Below are positions 1 to 7,950 of a DNA stretch of 59,984 nucleotides, piece after piece. Origin of the DNA: Candidatus Taenariivivens baikalensis (GTDB lineage Bacteria > Omnitrophota > Omnitrophia > Omnitrophales > Aquincolibacteriaceae); contig SICL01000010.1 in assembly GCA_009691445.1 (NCBI GenBank), forward strand, positions 1-59,984, written 5' to 3'. The translations under genes were made by a program, and so were the position numbers. The notes under the pieces were generated by a model. The model searched no databases. It saw only the letters and a program-made list of their open reading frames with translations, and was not told the origin of the DNA. Positions within the stretch are counted from its first letter, which is position 1, and each line of letters opens with the position of its first letter.

Positions 1-1
1 A

Positions 2-301
2 CTGACTTCCTCCCTGAGTGAAACGGCATTGGCTCCGCAGTATCTTGAAGCGGCCATTCTGGATTCCGGCCGCGTCGCCTTTGAATTTCATTCTGCCAAA
101 GAAGCGGTGAATTCAGACCGCCGGGAAATCAAAAAACATCTTTTTGAAATCGATGAAACGGATCCGGCCCTCGCCCTGCTTGTCCTGGGCCTGGTCGACC
201 CCTCTTCGGATCTCTCTCCCTCCATGGAATTTTGGCGGGGGTTTTGCGCCTCGTTCGCACATACCCTTCGTGCCGCGCCGGAAACCAAAACAGAAAGATA
301 A
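2..301 (+). CDS. Partial hypothetical protein, 5' end outside window
   Basis: The frame is open from the left edge and ends with TAA at 301, so only about 99 C-terminal codons are visible. A TTG at 29 could act as a start, but the frame continues upstream of it without a stop, so a longer protein is more likely. The visible part is acidic and helical-looking, with a tail containing FWRGFCASFAHTLR. I do not recognise a family. It is the only plus-strand gene left of the origin and converges on the leftward Rnf-like operon. Coding status is moderately supported by codon use like its neighbours; function is unknown. Confidence 0.45.
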   Translation: MTSSLSETALAPQYLEAAILDSGRVAFEFHSAKEAVNSDRREIKKHLFEIDETDPALALLVLGLVDPSSDLSPSMEFWRGFCASFAHTLRAAPETKTER

Positions 302-547
302 CCCAATCCGGATTTCAAAACGATCCGGCCGCTCGCGAATCAAGCCTAAAAATCAGATAAAATTACGCCCAGAATAACCGAAGGTGATTTTGAGGACGGA
401 CCATAAAAAGGCCGCCTGTATTCTGATGGCTCTTGTGCTTGGCCATCAAATGCCCCATCTGAAAGAGCGCGGACACCGAAATATTGATCGAAACCCACGT
501 GGACCCACGCCAATTTAATTGGGTCAGGGTTCCCGATGGAAGTCATT
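302..547. other. Convergent intergenic region without a clear gene
   Basis: This lies between the end of the partial plus-strand gene and the end of the leftward membrane-protein gene. Two minus-strand frames stay open for 50-66 codons here, but neither has a convincing ribosome binding site or a recognisable product. I see no strong hairpin followed by a T run in either direction. It may hold remains of a decayed gene, but I cannot show that. Confidence 0.4.
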
Positions 548-1267
548 TCAGGATTGAGAAAGAATTGGTATGAGAAGCCAGCTCAGATCCGGGGCCGGCA
601 GGGATTCAAGATACGCGAAGGGCGGAAAAGCAGCGTAGCCTGTCTGCAAAGCCGCCGCGAGAACCACAAACAGGATCAAAAACAAGGGGAGTCCCGCGAT
701 CCATTTTGGAGGACGGGAAAATTTCATGCGGTGAAGGATTCCCGCGCCCGCGATCTGAAGCAGTCCCAGCCCAATAATCCAGCCCAGAAGAATCTCGGCC
801 TGATTCATCAACGCCAGTGCGCGGGCACGATAGAAAATCACCGCACTTAAACCAAATACAGACAAAAAGTGCCGAAGCTTTCCTTTTCTTATCCGGCAGA
901 AAAGATATGCGAGAGGAAATAAACCCAGAATCAGGATATCGTTTTCATTTAAAAAGACGTACGAGCGGAGCGCTCTTTGAGCGATCCCAAGAAGTAAAAT
1001 AGATTGGACAAACACTTCCGCCATTCCAGAGATGCGCTCGCGGAACTCCGCCGGATCCGGACGCAAGGTGCGTTTGACGTTTGCCGGTTCATCAAAAATC
1101 CAGAGAAGTGCAAGCACCAATGTCAGAAACAGCCCTGAATGCGGAAAAGAAACTAGCGGCTGTAAATTGAAAAAGATGGATGCTGTGTACGCAAGTACCG
1201 TACATGAAAAAATAACCAGCCAGGGAAACACGGGCTGAGGAACGAACTGTTGTTTAAAGTGACGCAT
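548..1267 (-). CDS. Polytopic membrane protein at the end of the Rnf-like operon
   Basis: This 239-residue protein has about seven hydrophobic segments (roughly residues 14-33, 42-58, 81-100, 107-124, 131-148, 157-178 and 188-213). Its start overlaps the 3' end of the RnfG-like gene by 14 bases, so it belongs to that operon. In standard Rnf operons this place is taken by rnfE/rnfA, which encode six-helix membrane subunits, but I see none of their characteristic motifs. Two cysteines (22 and 124) fall in hydrophobic segments, as membrane Fe-S cysteines do in NqrD/NqrE-type subunits, but that may be chance. Call: uncharacterised integral membrane protein, perhaps the membrane partner of the RnfC/D/G-like subunits. 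Confidence 0.6.
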   Translation of the reverse strand: MRHFKQQFVPQPVFPWLVIFSCTVLAYTASIFFNLQPLVSFPHSGLFLTLVLALLWIFDEPANVKRTLRPDPAEFRERISGMAEVFVQSILLLGIAQRALRSYVFLNENDILILGLFPLAYLFCRIRKGKLRHFLSVFGLSAVIFYRARALALMNQAEILLGWIIGLGLLQIAGAGILHRMKFSRPPKWIAGLPLFLILFVVLAAALQTGYAAFPPFAYLESLPAPDLSWLLIPILSQS

Positions 1268-1823
1268 GGGCTGAATCCCCTTCCGGTTCTAGCTGAAACA
1301 TCAAAAGATCGCGATGAGCCAAAAATAAATCTTTGGCTTCTTTAAGAAGGTCGCTCGTAATCACTGCAGAGAGGTTTTTATTTAACGGCTGCGTCCCAAT
1401 CCTATTTCCGTCCAGATCCATGCCGATCAAAAATTTAATGGGTGGATTACTTTCTGTTGAGCTCATCACAAAGGCAAACCCCGCCACCTGGGTTTGTTTA
1501 CCCGAATTGGTCTCCAGGCCCGTCACATCTAAAATGGGGGAGATAGGCTGATAGGTGCTAGGCAGCGCAGCACGGTTCCGTGCCACATAAAATACGCGGT
1601 CACCATTTTTAAGCGTTTCTTTCCAGGGTTCATTGTCAAACACGGGCAGAATCTTTTGAAAAAAATCGCGTCGCATCTGTGCCTTGACGGCGGTTTCGTT
1701 TCGCTGTGCGATAGGATACAAGATAACCAACGCCCAGGATAACGCCGCTGCCCATCCCAGTGAAAAAAGATATTGAAACGTAAGCTTCATAATATTTTTA
1801 GCGGATTTTTTAGTGCGGGTCAT
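1254..1823 (-). CDS. RnfG-like protein without visible flavinylation motif
   Basis: The 189-residue product has one N-terminal membrane segment (about residues 14-36) and a soluble, presumably extracytoplasmic domain with FMN-binding (RnfG/NqrC) style. Its start overlaps the stop of the RnfD-like gene as ATGA, a sign of translational coupling. RnfG carries FMN covalently on the threonine of an S/T-G-A-T motif near the C-terminus. Here the corresponding stretch reads NLSAVITSDLLKEAKDLF and no such motif is visible. The identification rests mostly on size, topology and position between rnfD and the last membrane gene, so it is tentative. If correct, this subunit has lost covalent flavin. Confidence 0.55.
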   Translation of the reverse strand: MTRTKKSAKNIMKLTFQYLFSLGWAAALSWALVILYPIAQRNETAVKAQMRRDFFQKILPVFDNEPWKETLKNGDRVFYVARNRAALPSTYQPISPILDVTGLETNSGKQTQVAGFAFVMSSTESNPPIKFLIGMDLDGNRIGTQPLNKNLSAVITSDLLKEAKDLFLAHRDLLMFQLEPEGDSAHASL

Positions 1824-2806
1824 ACGCGTCGTTCCTGGTTTTTTTTCGCAGCAGCGCGAATACCTTTAGGCAGAGTCCACGCATCAAACCAGGGACTGCA
1901 GGCGCTGACAAGGATGATGGCCGCAAAAATTCCTGCGGGTTGATGCGCCGCGACTTCAAGGAAAACCCCTAAAGCTCCGGCGGCAAAAGCAAAAATCTTG
2001 CGGCCTCGTGCCGTCATCGGTAAGGAAGAGTAATCGGTGATCAGAAAAAAAGCAGCGGTCCAGATCGGGGGGTGAAAGCACACGGCCCATCCATTTCGAT
2101 TTAGTCCTTCAGAGATCACGGCCGCGCCTAAAAAATAGAACAGGGAAAGTTCAATCCGGATTAATTTGAAAAGAACGAGCAAGGCACCGGCAATCACCGC
2201 CGCAAGCAGGCTGGCGGAGCCAAGCAAAGAGGCGTGAGAGTTAAAAAGAAGTGTTTTCCAATCCAAGATATTTATCGCAAGACCTTCCCATAAAATTCTT
2301 TGCGGGAAAATCGTTCCCAGAAGCAGGACCGCAGCAACTGCCGGCTGAAAAGGATAGGACCCAATGCCTCCGGTTAGTTCTTTGAAAAATCCAATGGCCA
2401 AAATGTTTCCGGCAATAATCATCCATGCGGGTAACCCTGCGGGAAGCAAAAGCGCCAGGATCAGGGAGAAATAAAGGGTGCTTCCGTTCGCTCCCTGGAA
2501 TTGTTTGGAGGCAAGTCCCAATGACGCTTTCTTAAGCCGGTTTTTACTGTTATCCCCGTCTGTTTTTGGGCGAATCAGGAATGATAAACCCGCAAATATC
2601 CAAACTGTCAGCCATTCAATCGCGAGACCGGAAACGACGCTCACACTGATTGTGCGAAGGGCTTCAAGACGGAAGGCTAAGATTGCGGCAATGACAAGCG
2701 GCGCGCAGGCAAACGCCCACTTCCAATAAATCCCTGCGACCGTTTCGGAATCATGAATGTGCGGCGCTGAAGATTGGGCGTAAATTTTATTGAAAGGCGG
2801 CTGCAT
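1820..2806 (-). CDS. rnfD: RnfD/NqrB-like membrane subunit
   Basis: This 328-residue polytopic membrane protein begins with SSAPHIHDSETVAGIYWKW, closely matching the start of RnfD proteins (S-S-x-P-H-I-R). A central GSYPFQPAVAAVLLLG segment matches the N-P-A region of the RnfD/NqrB family. RnfD/NqrB normally binds FMN on the threonine of an S-G-A-T motif in a following loop. Here the loop reads LLFNSHASLLGSASLL and lacks it. The gene follows the triple DsbA gene by 15 bases and is ATGA-coupled to the next gene. The family assignment is good, but normal ion-pumping Rnf function is doubtful given the missing flavin site and absent rnfA/B/E. Confidence 0.75.
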   Translation of the reverse strand: MQPPFNKIYAQSSAPHIHDSETVAGIYWKWAFACAPLVIAAILAFRLEALRTISVSVVSGLAIEWLTVWIFAGLSFLIRPKTDGDNSKNRLKKASLGLASKQFQGANGSTLYFSLILALLLPAGLPAWMIIAGNILAIGFFKELTGGIGSYPFQPAVAAVLLLGTIFPQRILWEGLAINILDWKTLLFNSHASLLGSASLLAAVIAGALLVLFKLIRIELSLFYFLGAAVISEGLNRNGWAVCFHPPIWTAAFFLITDYSSLPMTARGRKIFAFAAGALGVFLEVAAHQPAGIFAAIILVSACSPWFDAWTLPKGIRAAAKKNQERRV

Positions 2807-2821
2807 GAATCGTGAATCCGA

Positions 2822-4678
2822 TCAAGATTTTTTCAGTTCCTCGGAAATAGCTTCCTCAAACTGTTCATAGGGCCGCGCGCCCATAAACGGTTTTCCATTG
2901 ATAAAAAAGGCGGGTGTCCCGTGAACACCTGAATCATTGCCTTTGGCAAATTCTTTTTTGACCAGCTCTTTGTACTTTCCGCTTTCGAGACAGTTTTCAA
3001 ATTGCGGAATGTTTAAAGAAAGGCTCTTGGCAATCTCCCCAGGCTCCTTGATGTCGGCAAGTTTTTCCTGATTTTCAAACGCCTTTCCGTGAAATTCCCA
3101 AAACTTCCCTTGCTCGCGGGCGCATTCGGAAGCCTGATGCGTTCGCTCCGAACCTTGATGCATGGGCAGCGGATAATGCCGCCAGACATGCCGGATCTTG
3201 CCGTCAAAGCGCTGCACGATTTTCTGAATCGTCGGAGCAACCCGTTTGCAAAACGGGCAGTGAAAATCGCTGAACTCCACCAGTGTCACTTTCGCATTGG
3301 CTGGGCCCTGGCTTGGTTTTCCTTCCAGGTCATCAAAAACCACGGGCTTTAAAGGAACGTCCGGAGCTTGCTCTTCGGGCTGATCGGCTTTCGGTAAAGG
3401 AACCGTATTTGGATTCAGAAAGTGCTCAATCCACGGCTTGAAGTTTTCATAAGGCTGAGCGCCGGAAATAAAATACCCGTTGATAAAAGCAGCCGGCGTT
3501 CCGCTGACTCCGGCCTCGTTTCCTTTTTTGATATCCGCATCCACAATCGTTTGCGTGCGTTTGCTTTCCATGCATTTGTTCCACTTTTTGACGTTGAGTC
3601 CGGCATTTTTTGCCAGCGTTTCAAGTTTTCCTTTTTCGCGAAGCTCTGGCTGATGCGTAAAGACTTGATCATGAAAGGCCCAGAATTTCCCCTGTTCACT
3701 TGCGCATTCCGAAGCCTCATGCGCCTCGTGTGCTCCCTGATGCATGGGAAGCGGATAATGACGCCAGACCCTGCGGACTTTCCCGGAATAATCCTTCATG
3801 ATTTTTTCGATCGTGGGCGATATGCGCGCACAAAAAGGACAATAAAAATCACTGAATTCTACCAGTGTCACGGGCGCATTTTCCGGACCTTCTGAAGGAC
3901 GGCCCTTAAGATCGTCAAATGCGACTGGTCCTCTAGGTTTAGGCGCAGGAGGCTTTGGCGTGGAAGGAAGCGGATGATGAGCGGGATCAAGCGCGTTCTC
4001 CACGAAGGCTTTAAAATGTTCCAGAGGATACGCACCGGAAAACATCTGTCCATTGATCATGAAACTGGGCGTTCCGTGAATGCCTCCCCGGTTTCCTTCT
4101 TCAATATCCTGACGGACCTTGGATTGATATTTCCGGCTTTCCACGCACGAAGAAAACTGAGCCGCATTCAATCCCAGTTTAGCGGCAATGATTTCAGGTT
4201 TAAATCCGCCGCTTAATTCAGATTGATGCGCAAAGACCTCACGATGAAACGGCCAAAACTGTCCCTGCTCACCGGCACATTCTGAGGCTTCGTGCATTCG
4301 GTCGGATCCGGTATGCATGGGTAAGGGAAAATGTTTCCAGACGCGCTTTATTTTTCCGGGGTAGGCTTGCATCAATTGCTCGATCGTAGGACCAACGCGG
4401 GCGCAATAGGGACAATAAAAATCGCTGAATTCCAGAAGAGTCACCGGGGCATTGGCAGGTCCTTGCGTGCAGGAAGAAACCGAGGGTTGAGTTTGGGATG
4501 AAGGCGCGCTTTCAGAACCGTTTGCTACAACAGTGCGGGGAGAAATGCTGCTACTATCCGGAACCATCAGAATTTCGCGGATATAGATACTTTCGAAGGT
4601 CCTCCAGCAAAGCACCGTGAGGAGCACACCGATCAGAAAGCCATAAGAAAAAACTGTTTGTTTATCTTTCATCGCCAT
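2822..4678 (-). CDS. Membrane-anchored protein with three tandem DsbA-like thioredoxin domains
   Basis: The 618-residue protein has one N-terminal membrane segment (about residues 10-27, then a charged linker) followed by three homologous DsbA/Thioredoxin_4 domains of about 170-180 residues. Each has a C-x-x-C active site in an F-[YH]-C-P-[YF]-C context (CPYC, CPFC, CPFC), a repeated PLPMH segment and a cis-proline loop G-T-P-[SA]-[FA]-x-I-N-G. Proline-rich linkers (PSTPKPPAPKPRGP and a second similar one) join the domains. All catalytic cysteine pairs are intact, so all three domains are probably active thiol oxidoreductases outside the cytoplasmic membrane. The gene sits 3 bases after rnfC and 15 before rnfD, which suggests electron exchange between the Rnf-like module and external thiols. 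A DsbA triplication inside an Rnf operon is unusual. Confidence 0.9.
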   Translation of the reverse strand: MAMKDKQTVFSYGFLIGVLLTVLCWRTFESIYIREILMVPDSSSISPRTVVANGSESAPSSQTQPSVSSCTQGPANAPVTLLEFSDFYCPYCARVGPTIEQLMQAYPGKIKRVWKHFPLPMHTGSDRMHEASECAGEQGQFWPFHREVFAHQSELSGGFKPEIIAAKLGLNAAQFSSCVESRKYQSKVRQDIEEGNRGGIHGTPSFMINGQMFSGAYPLEHFKAFVENALDPAHHPLPSTPKPPAPKPRGPVAFDDLKGRPSEGPENAPVTLVEFSDFYCPFCARISPTIEKIMKDYSGKVRRVWRHYPLPMHQGAHEAHEASECASEQGKFWAFHDQVFTHQPELREKGKLETLAKNAGLNVKKWNKCMESKRTQTIVDADIKKGNEAGVSGTPAAFINGYFISGAQPYENFKPWIEHFLNPNTVPLPKADQPEEQAPDVPLKPVVFDDLEGKPSQGPANAKVTLVEFSDFHCPFCKRVAPTIQKIVQRFDGKIRHVWRHYPLPMHQGSERTHQASECAREQGKFWEFHGKAFENQEKLADIKEPGEIAKSLSLNIPQFENCLESGKYKELVKKEFAKGNDSGVHGTPAFFINGKPFMGARPYEQFEEAISEELKKS

Positions 4679-4681
4679 CCC

Positions 4682-5980
4682 TTAGATTGAGGGAACCAAA
4701 GAAAATTCTTCTTTCGAAATCCATTTGGATTTTTCAAAAGGTGTTTGAGTATCGGCGCCTTTGGCATATTGGATGAGTTCTACCATCGGCCGCTTAGCCG
4801 GACAAACATAGGCACAGTTGCCGCATTCCGTGCAGGACTGCGCGCCATAAAAATCGGCGGCTTCAAAATCATCCTGCTCCGCGGCCAAAGTAATCATGAC
4901 CGGCGCAATATCCACCGGACAAACCTCTATGCAGCGTCCGCAACGAATACAAGGTTCGATGACGGTCTCTTCCGCAACTTCCGGAGGCAGAGCAAGGATC
5001 GCATCCATCAAAGGGCCTGTTGAAAAATTCAAAGAAGGAAGCGCCAGTCCGCGCATCGGTCCTCCTAAAATAACTTTGCGAGGATCGCGAAGCAGGCCTT
5101 TACAATTTTTGAGGGCATCCTCGAGAACCGTTCCGAACCGGATCCAGAGATTTTTGGCTTCGGGAACACATTCTCCGGCCACGGTCACCGCTCTTTCGAT
5201 AAGCGGTTTTTGTTTCACAATGGCTTCATAAACCGCAAAGGCCGTTGCCGCATGCTCCATCGCGTTTCGCTCTCCGGGAACAATCTCTTGATCCGGCGGA
5301 TAAAACGAACGAACGGGTTGAATATCCACCTGAGTCCATTTTAAAAAATAAATCTTACTTTTCAGAAGTTCGATGGTTTCTTCTTTGTTTTCTTCCACAG
5401 CAATCATGATCTTTCCGGCTCCATAAGCCTTGCGAAGCAGTTCGGCTCCCTTCAATACTTCCAGCGGATGCGACATAATCAGACTCTGTACGGAAGTCAC
5501 ATAAGGCTCGGATTCGCAGGCATTCAGAATCAAGGTGTCTTCTTCCACACAGCGCCGGCGCGCTACTTTTGCATGAAGAGGTTTCGCAAACTTGTCCAAG
5601 GTCACAAGTCCGCATTCCTGGAAAAGGGGTAAAAGATCTTCACCGGCAAGCTGCTGCCAGCCTGAACGTTCGCTTCCAACAAGAGGAGCTAAAATATCTT
5701 TTCCATCGGAACGGATCTCAACGGCCGGAACGTCTCCGCGAATCGGATGCGGAAAAACTCCAAGGGTGGTTACCTGGCCGGAAATGGGAGCGTGGAAATA
5801 AAGATCTTCGGAAGACTGCGGTTTACCAATCACTTCGCCGGCTTTAACTTCATCACCGATCTGTGCGGTGATCTGCGTTCCCGAAGGAATGCTGATCCAT
5901 ATCCGTGACGGGATTTTGGCATGATGAATGGCCCAGGAGATCAGGTAGGTTTTTTTGGGGGTTAATTTTAGACCATTCAT
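4682..5980 (-). CDS. rnfC: RnfC-like electron transport subunit
   Basis: This 432-residue protein has the RnfC layout: an N-terminal barrel-sandwich segment (APISGQV), a central NADH/FMN-type domain (ILNACESEPYVT and, later, GGPMRGLALPS) and two ferredoxin-type [4Fe-4S] motifs near the C-terminus, CIRCGRCIEVCP and CTECGNCAYVCP. It has the core RnfC length without the long repetitive C-terminal tail of gamma-proteobacterial RnfC. RnfC is the peripheral cytoplasmic subunit that accepts electrons from or gives electrons to NADH. It is the first gene of the cluster and is followed by the triple DsbA gene. No RnfB ferredoxin subunit is visible in the window. Confidence 0.88.
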   Translation of the reverse strand: MNGLKLTPKKTYLISWAIHHAKIPSRIWISIPSGTQITAQIGDEVKAGEVIGKPQSSEDLYFHAPISGQVTTLGVFPHPIRGDVPAVEIRSDGKDILAPLVGSERSGWQQLAGEDLLPLFQECGLVTLDKFAKPLHAKVARRRCVEEDTLILNACESEPYVTSVQSLIMSHPLEVLKGAELLRKAYGAGKIMIAVEENKEETIELLKSKIYFLKWTQVDIQPVRSFYPPDQEIVPGERNAMEHAATAFAVYEAIVKQKPLIERAVTVAGECVPEAKNLWIRFGTVLEDALKNCKGLLRDPRKVILGGPMRGLALPSLNFSTGPLMDAILALPPEVAEETVIEPCIRCGRCIEVCPVDIAPVMITLAAEQDDFEAADFYGAQSCTECGNCAYVCPAKRPMVELIQYAKGADTQTPFEKSKWISKEEFSLVPSI

Positions 5981-5997
5981 GGTTAAGCTTTCCGCCT

Positions 5998-6060
5998 TCA
6001 GCTATCAGTAACAGCCTTCCATGTTTTTCTGAAAGCTGTGAGCTGAGAGCTGTCAGCTGA
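5998..6060. repeat. Iterated-word hairpin, AGCTGTCAGCTGA type
   Basis: A short word close to AGCTGTCAGCTGA is repeated with variation on the right (agctgtgagctgagagctg) and in inverted, decayed form on the left (tcagctatcagtaacag), so the stretch can fold on itself. It fills the gap between mnmA and rnfC, and it supplies the TGA stop and last codons of mnmA. It has the same architecture as the other hairpins in this window but a different word. Confidence 0.6.
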
Positions 6061-7141
6061 TTACTTTCTCAATCCATCCTCCGCCCAGCACTTTAGGACC
6101 GTCATAAATCACGGCGCCTTGGCCGGCGGTAATGGCATCTTGCGATTCTTCAAAGGTAACGCGCGTGGTTCCGTCTTCAAGCACACCGACTTGAGCCCAA
6201 GCCTGGGAATGCTGGGAGCGAATCTTGACCTGCGCCCGGAATGTTTCCGCGGCTGGTTTAAGAAACCAATTCATACGGCGGACTTCAAAGGTTTCGCCCA
6301 GCACATCCTCTTTGGTTCCGACAATCACTTCATTGGTTTCGGGAATGGTATCGATGACATAAAGGCGTTCGCTGAAGGCGACTCCAAGGCCGCGGCGCTG
6401 TCCCTTCGTGAAATGAAAATAGCCGGGATGTTCTCCCAAAACTTTCCCTTCGCGGGTGCGGATCACACCGGGCTTAGCAGTTTGGACGCTATATTCCCGT
6501 TCTAAAAAAGCTCCGTAATCATTGCTGGGAATAAAACAAATTTCCTGGGAATCGGGTTTATTCATCACGCAAAGATTCAGCGCGCGGGCCTGCTCGCGAA
6601 TTTCTATCTTCGTAAATTGTCCGACTGGCAAAAACAATTTTTCCAGCAGATTTTGTTCAAGCGGAAAAAGCACGTAGGATTGATCTTTGCCTGCATCGAC
6701 GCCTTCGGAAAGATAATAGCGGCCGGTCTCGAGTTCTTTGTGAACCTGCGCATAATGTCCGGTCGCAATATAATCGTAGCCAAGCTGGCGGCCGCGTTCG
6801 AGAAAAAGGCGGAACTTGATATGTTCGTTGCAAGAAATGCAGGGGTTGGGCGTACGTCCTTTTTTATATTCGGACGCGAAATGATCCACGACATATTTTT
6901 TGAAATCTTCTTCGAAATTAAAAACCCAGTAGGGAATATCAAGGGCGAGAGCGACTTCGCGCGCGTCTTCCACACCGGAAATCCCGCAGCAGGCGCGGGT
7001 ATTAAGATCGGCACACTTACCGGAGGCCCAGGTCCGGATCGTGGCTCCGGCAACTTCGTGTCCCTGCGCTTTGAGAAGGGCGGCTGCCACGGAACTATCC
7101 ACTCCGCCGCTCATGGCAACCAAAATACGTTTGCTGTCCAT
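6053..7141 (-). CDS. mnmA: tRNA-specific 2-thiouridylase MnmA
   Basis: The 362-residue protein has the full MnmA signature. There is an N-terminal PP-loop (AMSGGVDSSVAAALL), the first catalytic cysteine region (GRTPNPCISCNEHIKF), the ATGHYAQV segment and the second catalytic cysteine in SQEICFIPSNDYGAF, followed by the beta-barrel C-terminal domain starting near GYFHFTKGQRRGLGV. It thiolates the wobble uridine of Lys, Glu and Gln tRNAs using sulfur relayed from a cysteine desulfurase. Its first base coincides with the last base of bioD. The extreme C-terminus is encoded within a hairpin repeat. Length is normal for the family. Confidence 0.97.
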   Translation of the reverse strand: MDSKRILVAMSGGVDSSVAAALLKAQGHEVAGATIRTWASGKCADLNTRACCGISGVEDAREVALALDIPYWVFNFEEDFKKYVVDHFASEYKKGRTPNPCISCNEHIKFRLFLERGRQLGYDYIATGHYAQVHKELETGRYYLSEGVDAGKDQSYVLFPLEQNLLEKLFLPVGQFTKIEIREQARALNLCVMNKPDSQEICFIPSNDYGAFLEREYSVQTAKPGVIRTREGKVLGEHPGYFHFTKGQRRGLGVAFSERLYVIDTIPETNEVIVGTKEDVLGETFEVRRMNWFLKPAAETFRAQVKIRSQHSQAWAQVGVLEDGTTRVTFEESQDAITAGQGAVIYDGPKVLGGGWIEKVIS

Positions 7142-7896
7142 TAGCCCAGCGAGGGGGCCAAAGTTTCATCCAACCTGGCGTTGAATAAAATCTTGTCGAC
7201 CCGGATCCTTTCCTGAAACACCTGTTTTAGTTTTCCAAACTGGCAAGTATCAACATCGACATCGTCCATTGGCGGCAAGGATCCAAGAATAGGGATGCCC
7301 GTCACATCGTGAATCACTTTGGGGTTCGTTGTCTCAATCATAGAAAGGTTCACTTGTGGAACACGATTAAAAATTACGCCGCGAATCTCAAACCCTCGGA
7401 TAATTGCCGCATCGATAGTAAGAAGCGTGTGATTGATCGCGCCAAGCACATTGCGCGCCACGATCACCACGGGCAGTTTAAAATCACGGATCAAATGTGA
7501 AACAAAATAATCATTCGTAATTGGAACCATGAGCCCGCCCACTCCTTCCACAATAATAAAATCATAGTGCTTCTGCATCTCGTGATAAGCATCCTTGATT
7601 TTCTGAATCGAGATTTCTTTGCGTTCAATGGAAGCCGCAACGCTGGGCGCCATCGGCGTCTTCAGACGCACCGGGTTAATCAGCGAAGGATATTCACATC
7701 CAGATGCTTCCATTAAATAAACAGCATCTGAAGAAACTAGATTAGGTTCTTCTCCCAGACAGCCTGTGGCCACGGGTTTCATTACACCCACCCGGACCCC
7801 CCGTTCGCGCAATACCATGGCGAGGCCCGCAGAGACAATGGTTTTGCCAACGCCGGTGTCTGTTCCTGTAATGAAAACCCCTGGTTTGTTTTGCAT
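7141..7896 (-). CDS. bioD: Dethiobiotin synthetase BioD
   Basis: The 251-residue protein opens with ITGTDTGVGKTIVSAGLA, the BioD P-loop, and contains VKPVATGC and IIVEGVGGLMVPI, both typical of BioD. It closes the ureido ring of dethiobiotin from 7,8-diaminopelargonate, CO2 and ATP. It follows bioA, separated by a perfect 10-bp inverted repeat, and abuts mnmA. It is somewhat longer than E. coli BioD, with a C-terminal extension after PMDDVDVDTCQFGKL. Confidence 0.95.
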   Translation of the reverse strand: MQNKPGVFITGTDTGVGKTIVSAGLAMVLRERGVRVGVMKPVATGCLGEEPNLVSSDAVYLMEASGCEYPSLINPVRLKTPMAPSVAASIERKEISIQKIKDAYHEMQKHYDFIIVEGVGGLMVPITNDYFVSHLIRDFKLPVVIVARNVLGAINHTLLTIDAAIIRGFEIRGVIFNRVPQVNLSMIETTNPKVIHDVTGIPILGSLPPMDDVDVDTCQFGKLKQVFQERIRVDKILFNARLDETLAPSLG

Positions 7897-7926
7897 GTGA
7901 ATACCGTTTCCTGTTTTAGGTCTTAA

Positions 7927-7950
7927 GTTTAAGGTTTTACAACCTTAAAC
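7927..7950. repeat. Perfect 10-bp inverted repeat at the bioA stop
   Basis: GTTTAAGGTT at 7927-7936 and AACCTTAAAC at 7941-7950 pair perfectly around a 4-base loop, and the bioA stop codon lies inside. No T run follows on the transcribed (minus) strand, so this is not a classic terminator. It may be a processing or stability hairpin between bioA and bioD. Confidence 0.7.

Noticed and set aside
346..546. 66-codon minus-strand frame after the membrane-protein gene
   Set aside because: No clear start signal or family, and a second frame over the same bases is equally open. Not supportable as a gene.
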